Positions 1-9,031 of a stretch of 64,000 nucleotides of DNA are shown one piece after another. The position numbers and the translations under genes were made by a program. The DNA comes from Isoptericola sp044389085 (lineage in GTDB: Bacteria; Actinomycetota; Actinomycetes; Actinomycetales; Cellulomonadaceae). Position 1 is the first letter of the stretch. Every line of letters begins with the position of its first letter. Below the pieces are notes generated by a model. That model was given only the letters and a program-made list of their open reading frames with translations, searched no databases and was not told the origin of the DNA. The stretch lies in assembly GCF_044389085.1 (NCBI RefSeq), contig NZ_JBIRXP010000001.1, positions 310,001 through 374,000 of the forward strand, in the 5' to 3' direction.

Positions 1-2288
1 AGGGCGAGCTCGAGCAGGTGCGGGCCGACCAGCGCCGCAACGGCGGTGACGCGATCGAGGCGGCGGAGCGCGACGTGCGCACGGCCGAGCAGCGGCTGGC
101 CGAGGTGCGGCGGGCCCGCGCCGAGCTGGAGGGCCACCTCGCTCCGCTCGAGCGGCAGGCGTCCTCCCGCCGGGAGCTCGACGCGCTGCACGCCGACGCC
201 CGCCGCTACCTCGACGAGCGCGACACGCACACGGACGCGCTGTCCGAGGCGGTGGTCGACGCCGCCGCGCGGGAGAAGGACGCGCTGCGCGACCTCGCCG
301 AGCTGGAGCGCGAGGAGGCGTCCCTCCGGGCGCGACGCGGCAACGTCCCGCGCGAGCTGCACGAGGCGCGCGAGGCGCTGGCACGGGCCGCCGGCCTGCG
401 CCCCGACGACGTGCCGTTCGTCGGCGAGCTGCTCGAGGTGCGCGGCGAGTACGAGCCGTGGCGCGACGCGATCGGCCTCGCCCTCGGGGGCTTCGCGGTG
501 ACGCTGCTCGTCGACGAGGCCCGGCTGGACGCGTTCCGGTCCGCGATCGACACGGTCCGCTCGCCGGTGCGCGTGCGCTTCGAGGGCGTCCCCACGGGGC
601 TGGCGCTGCACGAGGAGGCCGACCGCTCCCTGCTGCCCGGCCGGCTCGAGGTGAAGGCCGGCCCCTTCGGCGGCTGGCTGGCAGGCCGCCTCGCGGACCG
701 GTTCGCGTACGTGTGCGTCGACGACCCGGCGGAGCTGGCCAGGCACGACCTGGCGCTCACCCGGTTCGGGCAGACGTCGGAGGGGCGCCGGGGCGCGCAC
801 GGCGGCCAGGGCCGGTCGTCCGTGCTGGGCTTCAGCAACCACCGGCGGCTCGAACAGCTCGCCGAGCAGATCGCCGCGGCGCACCACGAGCTGCGGCAGG
901 CCTCGGAGGCGCTGGCGGGCGCGCGGCTGCGGCAGAAGGGCGAGGCCGACCACTTCGTCGCGTACAGCCACGCGCTGCGGGCCGCCTGGGACGACATCGA
1001 CGTGCGCGGGGCCGAGGCCAGGCTCGCCGAGCGGCAGGAGCGGCTCGAGGCCCTGGTCGCGGGCTCGGACGTGCTGCGCGCGCTCAAGGCGGACGAGGAC
1101 GCCCTGCGGGCCCGCGTCGACGAGCTGTACCGGGAGCGGGCGGCGGCGCAGCAGCGGGTGACCGAGCTGGGTGCGGCGTGGGAGCAGCTCAGCGACCAGG
1201 TCGACCAGGTCGCGGACGCCGTCGAGCGCGCGGACGCCGAGGGCGTCGAGCCGACCCCCGAGCAGGAGCGGCGCCTCGGCGAGCTCATGGCGCAGGTCGG
1301 CTGGTCCGGGGTGGCGGGCGCGTCGGGCAGCGGGCTGGCCGACCTCACCACCGCCGTGGCCGCCGTCGTGCGCGAGCTGCACCACCAGCGGGAGGCGGCG
1401 CAGGAGGCCGAGCGCGCCGCGCGCGCGGCCATCGCAGCCCTGTTCGAGCGGTTCAACGACACGTGGCCCGACCCGAACCGCAGCGCCGACCCGGACGGGG
1501 CGTACGCCGACTTCCTGCGGATCTTCGAGGAGCTGGAGTATCAGCAGCTGTACCGGCTGCGCGACCGGTGGTCGGCGCACCTGCGGCAGATGTCCGGCGA
1601 CCAGCTGACCCGGCTCAACAACGGCATCGCGCAGGCGGTCGCGGAGATCCGCGACCGCATGGAGCCGGTCAACGCGATCCTCGCGACGCTCCCGTTCCGC
1701 GACGACGCGCACCGGCTGCGCATCACCGCCACCCCGGTCGAGGCGTCCGACGTCGTGTCGTTCCGGCGGCGGCTGCGCGAGCTGGCCGCGGCCCCCGCGG
1801 GCGACGTCCCGCTCGCCGAGCACGAGCGCCGGTACGAGCGGATGCGCAAGCTGATCGACCGCATCCGCCCGGACAGCCCGGAGCGCCGCCGCCTGGTGGA
1901 CGTGCGCGAGCACGTGCGGGTCAGCGCCGAGTGCGTGGACCTCGACGGCAACCACGTGAGCGTCTACGACCACATCGCCGGCAAGTCCGGTGGCGAGTCG
2001 CAGGAGCTCGTCGCGTTCATCGTCGGCGCGGCCTTGCGCTACCAGCTCGGCGACGCCGGGGCGGAGCGCCCGCGCTACGCGCCGGTCTTCCTCGACGAGG
2101 CGTTCATCAAGGCCGACGCCCGGTTCGCCGGCCGCGCCGTGGGAGCCTGGCGGGGGCTGGGCTTCCAGCTCGTCGTGGGCGCGCCGCTGGACAAGGTCAG
2201 CGCGCTGGAGCCGCACGCCGACGTCGTGCTGCAGGCCATCAAGGACGCGTCCGGCCGGTCGCGGCTCGTGACGCTCGTGGGGGAGTAG
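1..2288 (+). CDS. JetC/MukB-like condensin ATPase, C-terminal part (5' end outside window)
   Basis: The frame is open to the left edge, so the first visible GTG (position 18) is probably internal. About 760 residues are visible. Long Glu/Arg/Ala-rich stretches (roughly residues 1-110 and 270-430) look like coiled coil. The ABC head half is at the C-terminus: a signature-like KSGGESQ (near 1981-2001), Walker B FLDEAF (near 2089-2106) followed by IKAD, and a GAPLDK motif with a final strand. This order is that of the SbcC/MukB-like Walker B family, which includes JetC/MksB of the Wadjet/MksBEFG plasmid-restricting condensins. The Walker A half would lie left of the window. No JetD-like nuclease follows; the next gene is glgP. 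A non-Wadjet SbcC-like ATPase is the main alternative. Confidence 0.75.
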   Translation, partial: GELEQVRADQRRNGGDAIEAAERDVRTAEQRLAEVRRARAELEGHLAPLERQASSRRELDALHADARRYLDERDTHTDALSEAVVDAAAREKDALRDLAELEREEASLRARRGNVPRELHEAREALARAAGLRPDDVPFVGELLEVRGEYEPWRDAIGLALGGFAVTLLVDEARLDAFRSAIDTVRSPVRVRFEGVPTGLALHEEADRSLLPGRLEVKAGPFGGWLAGRLADRFAYVCVDDPAELARHDLALTRFGQTSEGRRGAHGGQGRSSVLGFSNHRRLEQLAEQIAAAHHELRQASEALAGARLRQKGEADHFVAYSHALRAAWDDIDVRGAEARLAERQERLEALVAGSDVLRALKADEDALRARVDELYRERAAAQQRVTELGAAWEQLSDQVDQVADAVERADAEGVEPTPEQERRLGELMAQVGWSGVAGASGSGLADLTTAVAAVVRELHHQREAAQEAERAARAAIAALFERFNDTWPDPNRSADPDGAYADFLRIFEELEYQQLYRLRDRWSAHLRQMSGDQLTRLNNGIAQAVAEIRDRMEPVNAILATLPFRDDAHRLRITATPVEASDVVSFRRRLRELAAAPAGDVPLAEHERRYERMRKLIDRIRPDSPERRRLVDVREHVRVSAECVDLDGNHVSVYDHIAGKSGGESQELVAFIVGAALRYQLGDAGAERPRYAPVFLDEAFIKADARFAGRAVGAWRGLGFQLVVGAPLDKVSALEPHADVVLQAIKDASGRSRLVTLVGE

Positions 2289-2357
2289 GGCGCACGGGCG
2301 GAGGTCGCCGTCGGGTGACCGAGACCGGGAGCCCGCGCTGCGCCCGGCGACGCTGTG

Positions 2358-2363
2358 TACTGT
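2358..2363 (+). promoter_or_regulatory. -10 box of leaderless glgP promoter
   Basis: TACTGT lies 6 nt before the GTG at 2370, so transcription should begin at the start codon. This favours 2370 over the upstream in-frame GTG at 2355, which overlaps the box. Confidence 0.55.
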
Positions 2364-2369
2364 CATGAC

Positions 2370-4841
2370 GTGACCGAGACCACGCCTCTGATCGCCAGCC
2401 CGGAGCCGACCGTCGAGGGGTTCGTGCGGGAGTACCTGCACGAGCTCAACTTCACCCAGGGCACGATCCTGGAGCGGGCGACGGCCAACGACCGGTACCT
2501 CGCGCTCGCGCGCACGGTGCGGCACTACCTGATGTCCCGGTGGATGCAGACCACCGTGAGCCAGTACCGCACGCAGGGGAAGGCGGTGGCCTACCTGTCG
2601 GCGGAGTACCTGCTGGGCCGCCAGCTCGACAACGCGCTGATCGCGACCGGGCTGGAGGAGGTGGCCGCCGAGGCGCTGGCCAGCCTGGGTCTCGACCTCG
2701 ACGAGCTGCGCGAGGTGGAGGTGGAGCCGGGCCTGGGCAACGGCGGGCTCGGGCGCCTGGCGGCCTGCTTCGTCGACTCGCTCGCGACGATGAGCGTGCC
2801 CGCGATCGGGTACGGCATCCGGTACGAGTACGGCATCTTCCGCCAGACGTTCGTCGACGGGCGCCAGGTGGAGGAGCCGGACACCTGGCTGGACAACGGC
2901 GACCCGTGGGAGTTCGCCCACCCCGAGCACGAGGTCACCGTCGGCTTCGGCGGGCACACGGAGAAGTACACGGACGACGACGGCCGCGAGCGCTCGCGCT
3001 GGGTGCCGGGGTGGCACGTGCTGGGCGTCCCGTACAACTCGATGGTGCCCGGCTACCGGAACGGGCGGGTGAACACGCTCCGGCTGTGGAGCGCGCGGGC
3101 CACCCACGCGTTCGACCTCAAGATCTTCAACTACGGCGACTACGCCGAGGCCGTGCGGTCCCAGACGTTCGCGGAGAACATCTCGAAGGTGCTCTACCCG
3201 GAGGACTCCACGCCGCAGGGCAAGGAGCTGCGGCTGCAGCAGCAGTACTTCTTCGTCGCCTGCTCGATCCGCGACTTCATCGACCAGCTCCTGCCACCGG
3301 GCTTCGACCTGCACGACCTGCCCGACCGCATCGTCTTCCAGCTCAACGACACCCACCCTGTCATCGCGATCCCCGAGCTGATGCGGATCCTGGTGGACGA
3401 GCGCGGCTTCGAGTGGGACGACGCGTGGCAGGTGACCCAGCGGTGCTTCGCCTACACGTGCCACACGCTGCTGCCGGAGGCCCTGGAGGTGTGGCCGGTC
3501 GAGCTGGTGGGCCGGCTGCTGCCCCGGCACCTGGAGATCATCTACCGCATCAACGAGGAGTTCCTCGCCCAGGTGCGCGAGCGCTCGGGCGGCAACGAGC
3601 TGCTGGTGCGGCGCATGTCGATCATCGCCGAGCACCCCGAGCGGTCGGTGCGGATGGCGTTCCTCGCGACGGTGGGCGGCTCGAAGGTGAACGGGGTCGC
3701 GGAGCTGCACTCGCAGCTGCTGCGCGACAAGGTGCTCGCCGACTTCGCCGACTTCTGGCCGGAGAAGTTCACCAACGTCACCAACGGCGTGACCCCGCGC
3801 CGGTTCGTGAAGCTCGCGAACCCGGGGTTGTCGGGCCTCGTCACGGAGGCGATCGGCGACGGCTGGGTCACCGACCTCGACCGGCTGCGCGAGCTCGAGC
3901 CGTTCGCGGACGACGCCGAGTTCCGGCGCCGGTTCCGCGAGGTCAAGGCCGCGAACAAGGACCGGCTCGTCTCCTTCCTCGCGGCCCGCGACGGCATCAC
4001 GATCGACCCGGGCACCATGCTCGACGTCATGGTCAAGCGGCTGCACGAGTACAAGCGCCAGCTCCTCAAGCTGCTGCACGTCGTGACGCTCTACGACCGC
4101 ATCACCTCGGGCGAGCTCGACCTCGGCGACGTCACACCCCGCACCGTCGTCTTCGGCGCGAAGGCCGCCCCCGGCTACGTGATGGCGAAGGAGATCATCG
4201 CGCTGATCAACCACGTGGGTGCGGTGGTCGCGGCGCACCCCGACGTGTCCCGGGTGCTGCGGGTCGCCTTCCCGGCGAACTACAACGTCACGGTGGCGGA
4301 GACGCTGATCCCGGCGGCCGACCTGTCGGAGCAGATCTCCCTGGCGGGCAAGGAGGCGTCGGGCACGGGCAACATGAAGTTCGCGCTCAACGGCGCGCTC
4401 ACCATCGGCACCGACGACGGCGCGAACGTCGAGATCCGGCGGCTCGTGGGCGACGAGAACTTCTTCCTGTTCGGGCTGACGGAGCCGGAGGCCAGCGCGG
4501 TGGCGGAGGCGGGCTACCGTCCGGCGACGTACTACGAGGAGAACCCGTCGCTGCGGCGGGCGCTGGACCTGGTGGCGCGGGGCACGTTCTCCGGCGGGGA
4601 CGCGTCCGTGTTCGAGCCGATCGTGTCCAACCTGCTGAGCGAGGACCGGTTCATGGTCCTCGCCGACTACCAGGCGTACCTCGACGCGCAGGAGCGCGTC
4701 GAGCGCGCCTACGCGGACCCCGACGCCTGGAGCCGAGCCGCCGTGCTCAACGTGGCGCGGTCGGGCTTCTTCTCGTCCGACCGGTCCGTGCGCGACTACC
4801 TCGACCGCATCTGGCACGCCGCGCCCCTGAGCACGGACTGA
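2370..4841 (+). CDS. glgP: glycogen/alpha-glucan phosphorylase
   Basis: Phosphorolyses alpha-1,4-glucan ends to glucose-1-phosphate in the cytoplasm. The 823-residue product has the GT35 family layout: N-terminal YLSAEYLLGRQL and GLGNGGLGRLAACF for the glucan/effector half, FQLNDTHP in the middle, and the PLP site EASGTGNMKFALNGALTIGT with the Schiff-base lysine (near 4377), then DGANVEI. Length is normal for the bacterial GlgP/MalP family. The first residues of the longer reading from GTG 2355 are not conserved in style and overlap the promoter, so 2370 is preferred. A 12-bp direct repeat (GTGACCGAGACC, 2315-2326 and 2370-2381) sits across the start; it may be chance. The gene stands alone and is convergent with the HerA-like gene. 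Confidence 0.95.
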   Translation: MTETTPLIASPEPTVEGFVREYLHELNFTQGTILERATANDRYLALARTVRHYLMSRWMQTTVSQYRTQGKAVAYLSAEYLLGRQLDNALIATGLEEVAAEALASLGLDLDELREVEVEPGLGNGGLGRLAACFVDSLATMSVPAIGYGIRYEYGIFRQTFVDGRQVEEPDTWLDNGDPWEFAHPEHEVTVGFGGHTEKYTDDDGRERSRWVPGWHVLGVPYNSMVPGYRNGRVNTLRLWSARATHAFDLKIFNYGDYAEAVRSQTFAENISKVLYPEDSTPQGKELRLQQQYFFVACSIRDFIDQLLPPGFDLHDLPDRIVFQLNDTHPVIAIPELMRILVDERGFEWDDAWQVTQRCFAYTCHTLLPEALEVWPVELVGRLLPRHLEIIYRINEEFLAQVRERSGGNELLVRRMSIIAEHPERSVRMAFLATVGGSKVNGVAELHSQLLRDKVLADFADFWPEKFTNVTNGVTPRRFVKLANPGLSGLVTEAIGDGWVTDLDRLRELEPFADDAEFRRRFREVKAANKDRLVSFLAARDGITIDPGTMLDVMVKRLHEYKRQLLKLLHVVTLYDRITSGELDLGDVTPRTVVFGAKAAPGYVMAKEIIALINHVGAVVAAHPDVSRVLRVAFPANYNVTVAETLIPAADLSEQISLAGKEASGTGNMKFALNGALTIGTDDGANVEIRRLVGDENFFLFGLTEPEASAVAEAGYRPATYYEENPSLRRALDLVARGTFSGGDASVFEPIVSNLLSEDRFMVLADYQAYLDAQERVERAYADPDAWSRAAVLNVARSGFFSSDRSVRDYLDRIWHAAPLSTD

Positions 4842-4868
4842 CCGCTCCCGGGTGCCGCGGCGCGCAGG

Positions 4869-6728
4869 TCAGCGCCGTCGGCGCGTCCCGAGCACGGTGC
4901 GGGTGATCTCCCGGGCGAGGGTCGTGCCGACGGTGGTGAGGATCGCGTCCATCGGGCTGCGGGCGCTGCCGCGCGAGGCGGAGCCCGGCGCCCGGGGGGA
5001 CTTCTGCGCCCTGCGGGCGTCGGCCTCGGCCTGCTTGCGCGCCTGCGCCGCCTCCTTCTCCAGCTCGGCGGCGCGCTCGGCGGCCTCCCGGGTGGCGGCG
5101 TCCTGCGCGGCGCGCGCCTGCAGCAGCTCGTACGCCGACTCGCGGTCGACGGCGGCCCCGTAGCGCGCCTGTCCGGGCGAGGCTGCGACGGCGGCGTCGA
5201 GCGCCTGCTGCGGAGCCGGGTCCATCGAGGCCTGCGGGGCGCGTACCCGGGTCCACGCGACCGGCGTCGGCGCGCCCTTCTCGTCGAGCAGGGTGACGAC
5301 GGCCTCGCCGGTGCCGAGGGACTGCAGCAGCCGCTCGAGGTCGTAGGGCGAGGTGGGGAACGTGCGGGCGGCCGCGCGCAGCGCCTTCGCGTCGTCGGGC
5401 GTGAACGCGCGCAGCGCGTGCTGCACGCGGTTGCCGAGCTGGGCGAGCACGTCGGCCGGCACGTCCTTGGGGGACTGGGTGACGAAGAAGACGCCCACCC
5501 CCTTGCTGCGGATGAGGCGCACGGTCTGGACCACCTGCTGCAGGAAGTCTTTCGACGCGCCGGTGAACAGCAGGTGCGCCTCGTCGAAGAAGAAGACGAG
5601 CCGGGGCTTGTCGGGGTCGCCCACCTCCGGCAGCTCCTGGAACAGCTCGGCGAGCAACCACATGAGGAACGTGGAGAACAGGGCCGGCCGGTCCTGCACG
5701 GCCGGCAGCTCGAGAGCCGAGATGAGGCCACGGCCGTCCGCGGAGGTGCGCAGCAGGTCGGCGGTCTCGAACGCGGGCTCGCCGAAGAACACGTCGCCCC
5801 CCTGCGCCTGGAGCCCGACGATCTCGCGCAGGATGACGCCCGCGGTGGCGGCCGAGACCCCGCCGATGCCCTTGAGCTCCTGCTTGCCGTCGTCGGAGGT
5901 GAGGTAGGTGATGGTGGCCTGGAGGTCCTTGAGGTCGAGCAGTGCGAGCTGCTGCGTGTCCGCCCAGTGGAAGATCAGCTCCAGGCTGGAGGACTGCGTG
6001 GCGTTGAGGCCGAGCACCTTGCTCAGCAGCAGCGGGCCGAAGTCGGTGACGGTCGTGCGGATCGGCACGCCCGTGCCCAGTCCGCCGAGCGAGTAGAACT
6101 CGACGGGGTACGACGTCGGCGTCCACTCCTGCCCGACGCTTGCCGCCCGCGCCGCGACCTTCGGGTCGTCCGGGCCCGCGACGGCCAGGCCGGACAGGTC
6201 ACCCTTGACGTCCGCGAGGAACACGGACACCCCCTGGGCGGACAGCCCCTCGGCCATGCCCTGCAGGGTCTTGGTCTTGCCGGTTCCCGTGGCCCCCGCG
6301 ACGAGGCCGTGACGGTTGAGGGTCGCCAGGGGGAAGCCGACCTGGACCGTCGCGTCGGGGACAGGGTCGCCACCGAGCGGGCCCGCCAGCAACGCCCCGA
6401 GCGGCAGGGTCGGGGCGTCCGAGGCGTAGCCGGCGCGGACCTCGTCGGCGTAGGACGGGGGAGCGGCGGGCTCGTCGTCGGGGGCGGGCGCGGTGCCGGC
6501 ACTCTCGGTGCCGGCACTCTCGGTGGTGGCGGGGGTGGCCGTGGCGTCCGTGGTCGATGTGGTGGCCGTGGGCGACTCGGTGCCGGCGCCCCTGGCGGCC
6601 TGCGCCGCGTCGAGCGCGGCCTGCGCGGCGGCGGCCCTCGCCTCGGCGGCCTCGGCCGCGGCCTGCGCAGCGGCCGCGCGCAGGGCGGCGAGCTCGGCGT
6701 CGTCGGTCGGCGGTGTCCCCTCGGCCAT
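4869..6728 (-). CDS. HerA-like helicase / DUF853 family ATPase
   Basis: 619 residues. N-terminus (about 1-65) is an Ala/Glu-rich coiled coil, followed by a Ser/Thr/Ala linker that includes a perfect 15-bp tandem duplication encoding ESAGT. The ATPase core begins with GLVAGATGTGKTKT (Walker A), and continues with DVKGDLSGL and LVFFFDEAHLLF (Walker B), then FFVTQSPKDVP, the sensor-like motif of the HerA/FtsK superfamily. A second charged coiled coil precedes a basic tail (LGTRRRR). This matches the helicase HerA-like C-terminal domain (DUF853) proteins, whose physiological role is poorly known; a hexameric DNA translocase is inferred. Start ATG 6728 is set by a leaderless -10 box. Divergent from degV. 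Confidence 0.85.
   Translation of the reverse strand: MAEGTPPTDDAELAALRAAAAQAAAEAAEARAAAAQAALDAAQAARGAGTESPTATTSTTDATATPATTESAGTESAGTAPAPDDEPAAPPSYADEVRAGYASDAPTLPLGALLAGPLGGDPVPDATVQVGFPLATLNRHGLVAGATGTGKTKTLQGMAEGLSAQGVSVFLADVKGDLSGLAVAGPDDPKVAARAASVGQEWTPTSYPVEFYSLGGLGTGVPIRTTVTDFGPLLLSKVLGLNATQSSSLELIFHWADTQQLALLDLKDLQATITYLTSDDGKQELKGIGGVSAATAGVILREIVGLQAQGGDVFFGEPAFETADLLRTSADGRGLISALELPAVQDRPALFSTFLMWLLAELFQELPEVGDPDKPRLVFFFDEAHLLFTGASKDFLQQVVQTVRLIRSKGVGVFFVTQSPKDVPADVLAQLGNRVQHALRAFTPDDAKALRAAARTFPTSPYDLERLLQSLGTGEAVVTLLDEKGAPTPVAWTRVRAPQASMDPAPQQALDAAVAASPGQARYGAAVDRESAYELLQARAAQDAATREAAERAAELEKEAAQARKQAEADARRAQKSPRAPGSASRGSARSPMDAILTTVGTTLAREITRTVLGTRRRR
6491..6520. repeat. 15-bp perfect tandem repeat (two units)
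   Basis: CGGTGCCGGCACTCT occurs twice head to tail (6491-6505 and 6506-6520), inside the linker of the HerA-like gene, and duplicates the pentapeptide ESAGT. In-frame, so a length-variable linker is plausible. Confidence 0.85.
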
Positions 6729-6735
6729 GGGCCGC

Positions 6736-6741
6736 ACGCTA
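6736..6741 (-). promoter_or_regulatory. -10 box of leaderless HerA-like gene promoter
   Basis: Read on the minus strand, TAGCGT is followed by 7 nt and the ATG at 6728. Confidence 0.55.
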
Positions 6742-6863
6742 GCGCGGCGCCGGGGGCGGTGCGCGTCGAGCGGGGCGGTCGGCGCGGCACCCGTGCGCGG
6801 CACGAGGTCCGCTGCGCGTCGCCCCGGCCGGGCCGGGACGCCCGTCCGGCCGGGCGTCGTCGG

Positions 6864-6869
6864 TAGACT
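6864..6869 (+). promoter_or_regulatory. -10 box of leaderless degV promoter
   Basis: TAGACT, then 7 nt, then ATG at 6877. This argues against any of the upstream in-frame starts, which would run into the HerA-like gene. Confidence 0.6.
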
Positions 6870-6876
6870 CCCGCCG

Positions 6877-7767
6877 ATGCCCTCCGATCTGCCCGTCCAG
6901 CCCGGTGCGGTCCGCGTCGTCACCGACTCGACCGCCTGCCTGCCTGCCCCCGGAGACGGTGCCGTGGCGCCCGTCGTCGTCCCGCTCCGCGTCGTGGCCG
7001 GGGAGGAGTCGTGGCGCGAGGGCGTCGACATCACGCCGGCGGAGGTGGCCGCGCGGATCGCCGGGGGCGAGCGGCTGAGCACGTCGCAGCCCACGCCGGC
7101 CGAGTTCGCCGCCGCCTACCGAGACCTGGCCGCCGACGGCGCGCGGGCCGTCGTGGGCGTGCACCTGTCGGGGGCGTTGTCCGGCACGGTCGAGGTCGCC
7201 GCGGGCGCCGGGCAGCGAGCCATGATCCCGGTGCAGGCCGTCGACTCCCGGACGGTGGCGATGGCCCTCGGCTTCGCGGCGCTGGAGGCGGCGCGCTGCG
7301 CCGCCGAGGGGCACGACGCCGCGACCGTCGCCGCCCGCGCGCGGCAGGTCGCGGGGTCGAGCACGACGGTGTTCCTCGTGGACTCCCTCGACCACCTGCG
7401 CCGGGGCGGGCGGCTGTCCGCGCCGGCGGCGGCGTTCGGCACGGCCCTCGGCGTGCGTCCGATCCTCGGCATGCGCGACGGCGTGATCGAGATGACGCAG
7501 CGTGTCCGCACCCGCCGGGCGGCGACCGACCGGCTCGTCGAGCTCGCGGTGCGGCGGGCCGAGACCTGTGCCCGGCCCGGTGTGGCCGTGCATCACCTCG
7601 GCGTGCCCGAGCGTGCTGCGGAGCTCGCGGCGCGGCTCGCCGCGGACACCGGCGCCGAGCCGGTCGTGACGCCCGTGAGCGCGGTGCTCGGCGCGCACGT
7701 CGGGCCGGGTGCCCTCGCCGTGGTCGTCGCCGAGCTGGGCGGACGTCCCGGCGAGTCCCTGCGCTGA
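6877..7767 (+). CDS. DegV family fatty-acid-binding protein
   Basis: 296 residues. The N-terminus VRVVTDSTACLP is the DegV family hallmark (fatty-acid headgroup binding strand-turn). Later motifs also fit: STSQPTPAEF, GVHLSGALSGT, and FLVDSLDHLRRGGRLS. Family members (FakB in Firmicutes) bind a fatty acid for the FakA kinase; no fakA-like gene is next to it here, so partner and role are inferred from family only. Followed by comEA after 82 bp, with comEA having its own promoter. Confidence 0.9.
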   Translation: MPSDLPVQPGAVRVVTDSTACLPAPGDGAVAPVVVPLRVVAGEESWREGVDITPAEVAARIAGGERLSTSQPTPAEFAAAYRDLAADGARAVVGVHLSGALSGTVEVAAGAGQRAMIPVQAVDSRTVAMALGFAALEAARCAAEGHDAATVAARARQVAGSSTTVFLVDSLDHLRRGGRLSAPAAAFGTALGVRPILGMRDGVIEMTQRVRTRRAATDRLVELAVRRAETCARPGVAVHHLGVPERAAELAARLAADTGAEPVVTPVSAVLGAHVGPGALAVVVAELGGRPGESLR

Positions 7768-7837
7768 GGAGCCTGCCCCCAGGGGGTCGCCGTCCACAGG
7801 ATGCCGCGCGCGCCGCCCCCGGGGAGGGCGGCAGACC

Positions 7838-7843
7838 TAGCGT
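7838..7843 (+). promoter_or_regulatory. -10 box of leaderless comEA promoter
   Basis: TAGCGT, 6 nt, then GTG at 7850. Confidence 0.55.
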
Positions 7844-7849
7844 CGCGGC

Positions 7850-9031
7850 GTGACCACCACGCTGCCTCACGACCAGGGCGGAGCCGACGACGCACCGCCG
7901 GACCCCACCTCGCACGCCGAGGCCGTCGCGCCGTCCGAGGGCGACGGGCGCGGCGCGCCCGTGGCGACGCCCGACCCGGCGCTCGGAGAGGCGGCGGCAC
8001 GGCTCCACGCCTGGCGCGCCCTGCGGGAGGGTGCCGGTGGGTCCTCCGGGGGAGGCCCCGCGGGCGTCCGCGACCCCGACCGCGCCACGTACGGCGGGCG
8101 CGCGGCCGGCGCGGAGTCGTGGCTCGCGGTCGAGCGGGGGGACGAGGTCGGGGCGCCGTGGGCCGACGCGGCCGGCGAGAACGAGGACGGGGACGAGGAC
8201 GAGGTCGCCGCCCGCCTGCGCGCCCGCCGGTCGGCCCGCCACGTCGCCGCCGCCTACACGGCGGCGCACGGCCACCTCGCCGACAGGCACGACGACGGGA
8301 CGGGCGCACGGCGCTGGTCGCTGGCGCTGCGGGCGGCCGTCGTGGCCTCCGTCGTCGTCCTGCTCGTGGCCGTCGTCGTCGCGGTGGTCGCGACCGCCCG
8401 CCCGGACGACGTCATCACCCTCGCCGGCGGGGGTGCGCCGTCCTCCGCCGCCTCGTCGGGCCCGTCGTCGCCGTCCGCCGGGCCGTCGGCGGCCGCACCG
8501 TCCGCCGCGGGCCCGGTCGGCCTCGGCGCGGAAGGGGAGACCGGCGAAGCTCCCGAGGCGGTGCCGGCGCCGGGCACGGTGGTGGTGCACGTGGTGGGCG
8601 AGGTGCGTGAGCCGGGCCTGGTCACCGTCCCGTCGGGCGCGCGGGTGGCCGACGCCGTGGCCGCGGCCGGCGGGACGACCCGGCGGGCCGACGCGGCGGC
8701 CCTGAACCTGGCGCGGGCGGTCGTGGACGGAGAGCAGATCCGTGTGCCGAGGCCCGGCGAGCCGGTCCCTGCCACGGGCGGCGGGTCGGCCGGCGCCCTC
8801 GAGGGCGGTGCCGAAGGCACGGAGGAGGCGTCGCCCGGCGGTGCCGTGAACCTCAACGCCGCGCCAGCGGCCGAGCTCGAGGAGCTGCCCGGCATCGGGC
8901 CGGCCCTGGCCGAGCGGATCATCGCCTGGCGCGACGAGAACGGCCCGTTCACCAGCGTCGACGAGCTCGACGAGGTATCCGGGATCGGCCCGTCCGTCCT
9001 CGGGCAGGTCCGGGACATGGTCACGCTGTGA
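7850..9031 (+). CDS. comEA: ComEA-like DNA-binding protein
   Basis: 393 residues, longer than typical ComEA (about 200). Residues 1-155 are an acidic, Gly/Ala-rich, probably disordered cytoplasmic segment; about 156-182 form one hydrophobic membrane span (AAVVASVVVLLVAVVVAVVA); a Ser/Pro/Ala linker follows; about 244-300 is an SLBB-type domain (VVVHVVGEVREPGLVTVPSG); the last 65 residues carry two helix-hairpin-helix motifs (LPGIGPALAERI and VSGIGPSVLGQV). The family binds incoming double-stranded DNA outside the membrane and hands it to the ComEC channel. It overlaps comEC by 4 nt (GTGA), so the two are co-translated. Whether the host is naturally transformable is not known. Confidence 0.93.
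   Translation: MTTTLPHDQGGADDAPPDPTSHAEAVAPSEGDGRGAPVATPDPALGEAAARLHAWRALREGAGGSSGGGPAGVRDPDRATYGGRAAGAESWLAVERGDEVGAPWADAAGENEDGDEDEVAARLRARRSARHVAAAYTAAHGHLADRHDDGTGARRWSLALRAAVVASVVVLLVAVVVAVVATARPDDVITLAGGGAPSSAASSGPSSPSAGPSAAAPSAAGPVGLGAEGETGEAPEAVPAPGTVVVHVVGEVREPGLVTVPSGARVADAVAAAGGTTRRADAAALNLARAVVDGEQIRVPRPGEPVPATGGGSAGALEGGAEGTEEASPGGAVNLNAAPAAELEELPGIGPALAERIIAWRDENGPFTSVDELDEVSGIGPSVLGQVRDMVTL

Noticed and set aside
2315..2381. 12-bp direct repeat GTGACCGAGACC as an operator of glgP
   Set aside because: The second copy is the start of the coding sequence, and such short GC-rich repeats arise by chance.
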